A stretch of DNA of 64,000 bases, from assembly GCA_900323505.1 (NCBI GenBank), contig OOIN01000015.1, positions 372,001 through 436,000 on the forward strand. The letters are read 5' to 3'. The first letter of the stretch is position 1. Each line of letters begins with the position of its first letter. The stretch comes from Ustilago trichophora (Eukaryota; Basidiomycota; Ustilaginomycetes; Ustilaginales; Ustilaginaceae). Below, piece after piece: positions 58,318 through 64,000 of the stretch. The position numbers and the translations under genes were made by a program. The notes beneath the pieces are model-generated. The model saw only the letters and a program-made list of their open reading frames with translations. It was not told where the DNA came from and made no database searches.

Positions 58318-60050
58318 GGACCAAAGCCTCGTTCTTGATCGGGATATGACTACTGCTGTACTTGCAAAGTTTCTGATTTGGACAATGTTCAGGCGTTCGG
58401 AAGAATCATGGGCGCGCTCAACACTCTGGCCGCTTGCGTTGACAGCAACTTCGAAGCAGCTGCGGGTAATCAGCGGCTATCAGCGATGGAAGACAGGGGA
58501 GGGATCTCTTGAATATGTGTCTCGCGGCGTTGGAGTGCCAAAACATGGGACTGGCCTCACCCTTACCTTATTTTCTTTTTGTTTGAAAGGATGTCCACAT
58601 GGGGCCCACACGAGTCGCCGACAGACGGCCTTCCAGAGTGTTTTTGAGAAGCCGCCCAGTTGGAAGGATCCAACACGCTTAAATTTGTGCATTACCATTT
58701 GTATTGGCTCCAATGCAAACCAGCGGAGAGTTTTTGTATTTGTTCTGAATCGAAAGTCCAGACCCTCCCGTGGCTTTTCCGTTGAGCTGGACAAAAGCAT
58801 AGCCCGCAAGGCTGTTCGGAATCTGTTGGCAGCAAAGTCGGAGAGCAACCCTGCTTTTCCCTTTCCATTGCTGCCGACCTGCAAGCCTTTCCAGCGCGCG
58901 CAGCAATGCAGGTTCGGAACCGGATTACTGTACCTCTCACACACAGGAGGATCTGCACCACATGTGACCGAACGACTGGCGCTGCAGATCGAGTCGGACT
59001 GCTTCACAATTATCCACCATCGGGGCGGACATCTCGTTTGCAGCAGCAACTGATTCCATACTACACTGTCGCTTTTGCGTCTGCAGAGACACGGTCCGCC
59101 ACCATCGAGGAAGGAAGAGAAAAAAAAAAGCCACCCCCAAATGCAGAACCTATACCAAGCCACCTCCTGTCCCGATCGTGCAACAGAAGGCGAACAAGTT
59201 CTTCTTGCGCGCAACCATGGCCAGCAAATGATGGCTCGTTCCGCGGATCACTTGTCGGTCTGAGCTCCAAATCGTCGTTGCAAGCGGTGTCGTTGCACCG
59301 AACCTGATAGGTTTAGTGTAAAATGTGTCACTGTGAACAACGCTCAGTCTCCACAGCTGTGCGTCTACTGTATTTCGGCCTGCAGCGGGGTTTGCTTTTC
59401 CCATTGTGTCGCGTTGACACCGAGATCGTTCCGACCTATCGTAGCGTACACCTGACCCAAATGTTGCAATTTGTCTTTCTCGCTCGTGGTGACCATCTGA
59501 TAGTGTGTGAGAGACGAGCGCCGAGCGCGGTAAAAGCAGTTCGCGGCACTTGGCATTGATTGGATGCTGGGCCCAGCATAGGGGCCAGACTCCAACCGGA
59601 GCATGAAAGTGGTAGCAAAGTACAACGTAGCGGGGGTCGCACGTCCGACATGAGCCCGACCATGCGCAGATCGGGTCCTGGAACAGTTGATTTCTCTAGT
59701 CCGTTTCGATTGACACACGGCCTTGGCAGATTTGTACCGTTCCAGAAAGTGTTACGTACACGCATCCGTTCCGGTCCCGTCACGCCAGAGCCGTGCCTGT
59801 ACCGCCTGATCCGTCTCCGCATCCGGACGACCATCTCCGCTTGTATCCGCGTATCGGAGATCCCGATGTCCCGATTTCAACCTGCTGTTGCTCCAAGTTC
59901 TCATATCATCCCTGTTGTTCTGAGCGAGTGTTTATGAGATTGCTCCTGGCAATTGGCGGTTAGCTGGGTACATGTGATTCGGTGGTGAGGTCTTGTAGAC
60001 GCTCTTTTGTCAATAGTACAGTAATGGATGAGAGCTATAGGTGTGATGCT

Positions 60051-61007
60051 TCAAAGGCTGCTCGTATGTCCACGCAAGAAAGCAGAGACTGCATCTGCGC
60101 TCCAACAGCTCTGCTCCATCCTTCTTCTGTGCTTTTGCTCCAGCTGCAGCTTCTTAGCCTCGGTACCATCTTCCGAGTCGTCGTCGCTGCCATCCGAATC
60201 GTTGCCTTCTTCCTTGTCCGCTTCGGCCTCTACGTCATCAGCGGGCGGGAGACGCTCGCGTACATTTAGCACGTTTCCCTCCTCATCCGGAGCGTTTCGG
60301 AGATGGTACCACATGCGCAGCGCTCGCAACGCCAAGATATCGTGCTGCGCGATCTCATCCTGGATGTGTTCCAACTTGCCATCCACGTCGTCGGGCAGAT
60401 GTGCTGACGCTGTTGCGTCGTAGCTTTCTATCAAGCTGCTCTCCTCTTTCATGACTTCGGCCTCTGGTGCTGTGCGGAGGAGCGCACCGAGGAAGTTGAT
60501 GTTCTCATCTGGGATAGGCAGCACCGGGTGTGCCAACAGCAAGGGTAAGGGGTTGTTGCGATCGTAAAAGTTGAGTTCTGGCAAACCATCTGCTGTCGCC
60601 TTGACTCCGTCATCAACAGCACTGCCGGATCCGCCAGCCATGATTCCTCCAAAAAATGCAGAGGAGTCCGAGACATCCGCGTAGAGGTTGTTGTTCTCGG
60701 CTTCGGCTTCGAGGACCTTGTTGAATGACGCAAGCTGCGATGGAAGGAAGTGCGGAGAGGCCGACAAGAGCGAAGAAGAAAGCGAATAGGCGTGAGAGAG
60801 CAGATTTGTGTATCGATGCAATAGCGCTGGCCACTCATCCATTCCTGGTACCATCGCAATCTCCTCTTTGAGTCCCACGATCGAGGACAGCAGCGACTCG
60901 AACCTCTGCAGTAGAATCTGTAAGTGCTCAGCAGGCACCTGCACCCTCGGCAACGTCGGCGGACCCGACATGGCCGCTGCTGCCTCGGCTGCCCGCTTGG
61001 AAGCCAT
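60051..61007 (-). CDS. Mediator complex subunit 8 (Med8)-like protein
   Basis: 318 residues from the ATG at 61007; the frame extends another 26 codons, but its apparent start is a TTG. Med8 is a head-module subunit of Mediator, which bridges activators and RNA polymerase II. What is seen: an Ala-rich leader, an N-terminal helical pair at about 25-90 with the Med8-like pattern LLQRFESLLSSIVGLKEEI, MDEWPALLHRYTNLLSHAYSL and SPHFLPS, a 50-residue variable part, then LPLLLAHPVLPIPDENINFLGALLRT (about 150-180), which matches the fungal Med8 block ending in LLRTK. The late HDILALRALRMWYHLRN helix and an acidic DDDSEDGTE tail follow. The family is divergent and the call is by pattern; confidence is moderate. 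It diverges from the Lgl-like gene. Confidence 0.65.
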   Translation of the reverse strand: MASKRAAEAAAAMSGPPTLPRVQVPAEHLQILLQRFESLLSSIVGLKEEIAMVPGMDEWPALLHRYTNLLSHAYSLSSSLLSASPHFLPSQLASFNKVLEAEAENNNLYADVSDSSAFFGGIMAGGSGSAVDDGVKATADGLPELNFYDRNNPLPLLLAHPVLPIPDENINFLGALLRTAPEAEVMKEESSLIESYDATASAHLPDDVDGKLEHIQDEIAQHDILALRALRMWYHLRNAPDEEGNVLNVRERLPPADDVEAEADKEEGNDSDGSDDDSEDGTEAKKLQLEQKHRRRMEQSCWSADAVSAFLRGHTSSL

Positions 61008-61884
61008 TGTTCTTGCTGATTCGATCTGGATCTGATCCTCTTGACTTCGCTGTGGCGTACCAGCGTGATTTGTCGGCTGATCCAAGTCGTTGGCGATGTG
61101 ATGCGATGTACCTTGTCAAAGCTACTCGCTATGATAGCGTTTGCTCAGCACTGCGAAGGCGCCGTCGTCATGTGAAGATATCTTCCGTGTGGCCCAGCTA
61201 GTGCTGCTTGGCTTGATCCAAATGCGAGTGTAAGTGTTGATGTGCGGTTGGTGCCCTTATTACGAGCGTGAAGTTGAGAAGATTGGTCGTGTGTCGTTGA
61301 CGAGATCCACACTTTCTGCATCCAGCGATACGTCGAAAATCGGGAAAAAGTCGATTCGCGCACAGATCCACTACTGTACAGTACTGTACAGTACTGTACT
61401 GCAACTTGCAGCTCGGAAACCAGCGAGCCAAGGATAACAATTAGATCACACACTCTGCCGCATTGCAGTCTTGGCACGCACGCTTCCCTCCACAACCGTC
61501 AAGTCTTAAATTTTGGGTTGTGATTCATGTGTGTGCTTCTTCTCAGTGCCTTCTCTGCTGCCACGAATCCATCACTCGCTCTCCTTCACGCCTATCACCA
61601 TCACCCATCATTGAAGATCAGAGACTTTAGCAAGAAGACTCGTCAGATTGCCAACAAACGCTGATCCCCCACACGGTATAGCGACTCTGCCGGACGTCGC
61701 TAGTTGCTCCTCTCTCGTCATCTCGTGGGCTTAAACTCTTCTCCTCTTTCGACATCGATGATCCAAGTCGCAACCTGAACACCAAGCCTCTTGCGCTTTG
61801 TATTGAGTCTCACACAAGGCTCGGAATCTCCTTTCGCTGCCACCGTCTCCGGCCAAGCTGGTACAGGAAGGTAACTGTTTCAAG
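61008..61884. promoter_or_regulatory. Divergent promoter region, Med8 / Lgl-like
   Basis: 877 bp between two start codons. It contains a tandem of the 10-mer GTACTGTACA (61372-61400), which includes the palindrome also found at 25021. Confidence 0.55.
61372..61400. repeat. Tandem GTACTGTACA repeat (palindromic)
   Basis: Nearly three copies of the 10-mer in a row. The internal 14-mer GTACTGTACAGTAC (61381-61394) is a perfect palindrome, identical to the one at 25021-25034. Confidence 0.85.
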
Positions 61885-64000
61885 ATGTCTTCCTCTTGGA
61901 TCAAGTCTTTGCGCGACAAAGCAGCTCAGGCTGGCGGTTCCAAAGTGCCAGAGCACCTCTTCCACACTGATTGGTCTCGATCCTTGGCAAATGCGCATCT
62001 CAGCAGCGCGGGCACCTTCAATGAAGGCCTCTTGGAAGGTCTTGCTCTGCCTGGCGAGGTCACCGCCATGGCTTTTGATCCAGTCCAAGGCTTCCTCGCC
62101 GTCGGTACCACTCTCGGCACCATCCATCTCTTCGGCACTCCTGCCGTTCAGCTATCTTTCTCGCTCCGACCAGCTCACAAGGTCAATCACCTAGCCTTCA
62201 AGTCAGATACGGGTCTACTCATATGCATAGACGAGAAAGACAACATCAGTGTCTACGACCTCTCACGTCCCGATCCACAGATACGAGCAGCTCATGGCTC
62301 ATCCACCAACCAATACCGTCCCTCGACTGCGTCGACCGGTCACAGCATCACAGGTCCGCCACATCCCGACACACCCCAGAGAGTCGGTGTTCACACGGTC
62401 CGGAACAAGGTCATCTGCATCGAAGTCTCGTCCGCCCACTCTCACATGTTCCTTGGTCTACGCGATGGTACCGTTGACACATTTGACCTTGAAGCTATGT
62501 CTCACTCGCCATACCGCGTTCCGAATCTGTGGTGGGAGGAAGAAGAGATTCTCCGCAAATCCGGAGTGCCTGACGCCCCCAATCGTCGTCACGTGCCACT
62601 CATCATCGACATCAAGACCCACCCCAAGGACATCAACCAGCTGCTTCTGGCATACGAGGGTGGTGCAATCCTCCTTGATGTGCGAGAGCGTGCCGTTCTC
62701 AAAACGTTTCAGCTGCGTCTACTACCTGGCGCTCTGGGTGCTGGTGGAAATCCAGAATTGATATGGACAGAACGAGCCTCGCCTGCCACCTGCATTGCCT
62801 GGCGGCCAGACGGCGAAGCATTCGCCATGGGACACGAGGATGGCTGCATCTCCTTCTGGCATGTGCGAGACGACGACAAACCCATCATGGTTCGCACTCT
62901 CGAAACCCTCGATGTCGAGAAGCCGGTCTCCGATCCGGCTCTGATGGAGATCCCTCGGCCGCCAAAGGAACCCATCTTCAAACTGACCTGGTCTGGATTC
63001 CCGGAGAAGAGCTGGATGGATATGGCGAGCGAGAGTGCTGCCAGCTGGCAATCGCAGCAACGCCAACGCAGGACCTCGGAGCCTACCTCTGAACCCGTTA
63101 AGGGCACTGTACTTACTGTTCTGGGAGGTGCCAAGGCTGGCATCGACCCACCCGGTCTATTCTGCGCCAGCCTGCCTCCGTACATTGCCACGCTGTCTCT
63201 GTGGGGAAGCGGAACAGCCGAGGCGAATCACAAACAGCGTGTCGCGCTGCGCGACTCACTTGTACCAACTTCCGAGGTCGTATATCCGACCTCGAGCGTC
63301 GTCGAAGATTTCATCTTGCTACCGCGCAGCAATCCGCACTACTCTGGCATGTACGACCCTTCGGCTGTTGTAGTGCTTCTCGCAGCAGACCCTGCGCTAC
63401 CGACTTTGCCACCTCCCGCTGCCGCACGCGGCCTAGCCTGCTTCGCATTCCCACCCAAATCACGAGCGGCCACCTCGGTTCACTCGCCACCGCCACCCGC
63501 TCAGCAACATGGAAGATACTCAGGGACCGGTATCTCCTCGGGTCCGTATCCATTGAGCCCCCAGAAAGAGCTACATCTTCCATTGCCTCTCACTCTCGCC
63601 GGCGGCGGTGCCATCCTGGGTGCCAAGCTGGAGACCTTGACGCCGCATGCGTACCGGAAGCTCGTCGGACCCCTTGACGTTACTGGCTTCAATCAGAAAC
63701 AAGAACAGGAAACCGCCGCATCCGCCCTTCGCTCGTCTCACAACGACAGCAAGCCTCTGCTCGAGTTGGCAGGAGGCAAGGCTTCGGCATGCTTATCCGG
63801 CGAGGGCACCGACGGCATTCCCGAACTGTTGCGTTCGGCCACATTCCGTGTACTGCTCACTTGGCATCTCGATGGCACCGTGCGCTTCTATGATGCCAGC
63901 CCACACTTGCTCCTCATGGGTCGAGTAGATGAGGAAGATCTACGCCATCAGCTTGCCTCACCTCGAGTCTGGCTGCAACACGGATTCCCATCGCCTTTAC
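61885..64000 (+). CDS. Lgl/Sro7/tomosyn WD40 polarity protein (5' part)
   Basis: An open frame of 705 residues from ATG 61885 that runs off the window end without a stop. A lethal-giant-larvae family protein, which binds t-SNAREs and Rab GTPases to regulate polarised exocytosis at the cell cortex. What is seen: an N-terminal leader SSSWIKSLRDKAAQAGG, then the first WD40 blades of the Lgl double propeller: LPGEVTAMAFDPVQGFLAVG with GTIHLFG (about 52-80), VNHLAFKSDTGLLICIDEKD, VICIEVSSAHSHMFLGLRDG (about 176-195), a PLIIDIKTHPKDINQLLLAYEGG repeat (about 238-260) and ATCIAWRPDGEAFAMGHEDGCISFWHV (about 302-328). Later blades carry Pro/Ser-rich loops. The rest of the protein, including any C-terminal SNARE-like part, lies beyond the window. 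No intron needed up to the edge. Confidence 0.87.
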   Translation, partial: MSSSWIKSLRDKAAQAGGSKVPEHLFHTDWSRSLANAHLSSAGTFNEGLLEGLALPGEVTAMAFDPVQGFLAVGTTLGTIHLFGTPAVQLSFSLRPAHKVNHLAFKSDTGLLICIDEKDNISVYDLSRPDPQIRAAHGSSTNQYRPSTASTGHSITGPPHPDTPQRVGVHTVRNKVICIEVSSAHSHMFLGLRDGTVDTFDLEAMSHSPYRVPNLWWEEEEILRKSGVPDAPNRRHVPLIIDIKTHPKDINQLLLAYEGGAILLDVRERAVLKTFQLRLLPGALGAGGNPELIWTERASPATCIAWRPDGEAFAMGHEDGCISFWHVRDDDKPIMVRTLETLDVEKPVSDPALMEIPRPPKEPIFKLTWSGFPEKSWMDMASESAASWQSQQRQRRTSEPTSEPVKGTVLTVLGGAKAGIDPPGLFCASLPPYIATLSLWGSGTAEANHKQRVALRDSLVPTSEVVYPTSSVVEDFILLPRSNPHYSGMYDPSAVVVLLAADPALPTLPPPAAARGLACFAFPPKSRAATSVHSPPPPAQQHGRYSGTGISSGPYPLSPQKELHLPLPLTLAGGGAILGAKLETLTPHAYRKLVGPLDVTGFNQKQEQETAASALRSSHNDSKPLLELAGGKASACLSGEGTDGIPELLRSATFRVLLTWHLDGTVRFYDASPHLLLMGRVDEEDLRHQLASPRVWLQHGFPSPL

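Larger units (their letters stand above)
56331..60050. other. 3.7-kb gene-poor gap upstream of the velvet gene
   Basis: The longest gap of the window. It carries simple repeats (GGT near 56611-56636, a 7-bp tandem at 56758-56779, GT at 57812-57829, CAG at 58190-58219) and nested inverted repeats (58268-58317). Two overlapping antisense ORFs of 235 (58346-59053, +) and 244 codons (58480-59214, -) show no domain and have compositions unlike the real genes. It probably holds the velvet promoter and long 5' UTR plus the Med8 3' flank; an unannotated non-coding RNA is possible. Confidence 0.5.

Noticed and set aside
58346..59214. Pair of overlapping ORFs of 235 (+) and 244 (-) codons upstream of the velvet gene
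   Set aside because: Neither has a domain, clear start context or composition like neighbouring proteins; they overlap each other on opposite strands. Kept only as part of the gap finding.
1..64000. Secondary-metabolite, effector or mating-type cluster; viral or transposon proteins
   Set aside because: No synthases, secreted small-protein clusters, homeodomain or pheromone genes, reverse transcriptases, integrases or transposases were recognised in any frame.

Overview
This window is nuclear DNA of a fungus, most likely a smut fungus (Ustilaginomycetes, of the Ustilago/Sporisorium/Pseudozyma kind). The evidence is moderately GC-rich DNA, very long open frames with almost no introns, long serine/alanine-rich disordered stretches in most proteins, a velvet-domain regulator and an Lgl/Sro7-type polarity protein. 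The exact species is an inference. There are no operons, CRISPR arrays or bacterial-type signals. Layout, left to right: TFIIIC triple-barrel subunit (+, 59-1219), proteasome lid subunit Rpn3 (-), an NT-C2 domain protein with a histidine tract (-), a 2.1-kb gap, a 2,079-residue PH-domain protein (-), a 2.3-kb gap, a bestrophin-family channel (+), an MTH1-like Nudix hydrolase (-), an insulin-degrading-enzyme-type M16 peptidase (-), an amino-acid transporter (-), mitochondrial tryptophanyl-tRNA synthetase (+), a short THOC5-like mRNA-export protein (-, one intron), an Afi1/SPA DENN-type polarity protein (-), separase (+, 2,497 residues), Rad16-type SNF2/RING repair ATPase (+), xanthine dehydrogenase (+), an unrecognised cysteine-rich protein (+), a velvet protein (-), a 3.7-kb gap, a Med8-like Mediator subunit (-) and the first 705 residues of an Lgl/Sro7/tomosyn WD40 protein (+, running off the window). 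The genes are mostly housekeeping: transcription (TFIIIC, Mediator), protein turnover (Rpn3, M16 peptidase), chromosome separation and repair (separase, Rad16), mRNA export (THOC5), polarity and exocytosis (Afi1, Lgl), purine catabolism (XDH) and nucleotide-pool sanitation (Nudix). I see no functional cluster; neighbours look independently regulated, and several pairs are divergent (Afi1/separase, transporter/TrpRS, PH protein/bestrophin, Med8/Lgl). I find no convincing new multi-gene system. The best leads are the unrecognised protein whose six cysteines follow Zn2Cys6 spacing with an overlong 19-residue loop, the NT-C2 domain broken up by long inserts and a histidine tract, nested inverted repeats in the long gap upstream of the velvet gene, a shared 14-bp palindrome at two intergenic sites, and a THOC5-like gene with an 18-nt first coding exon.
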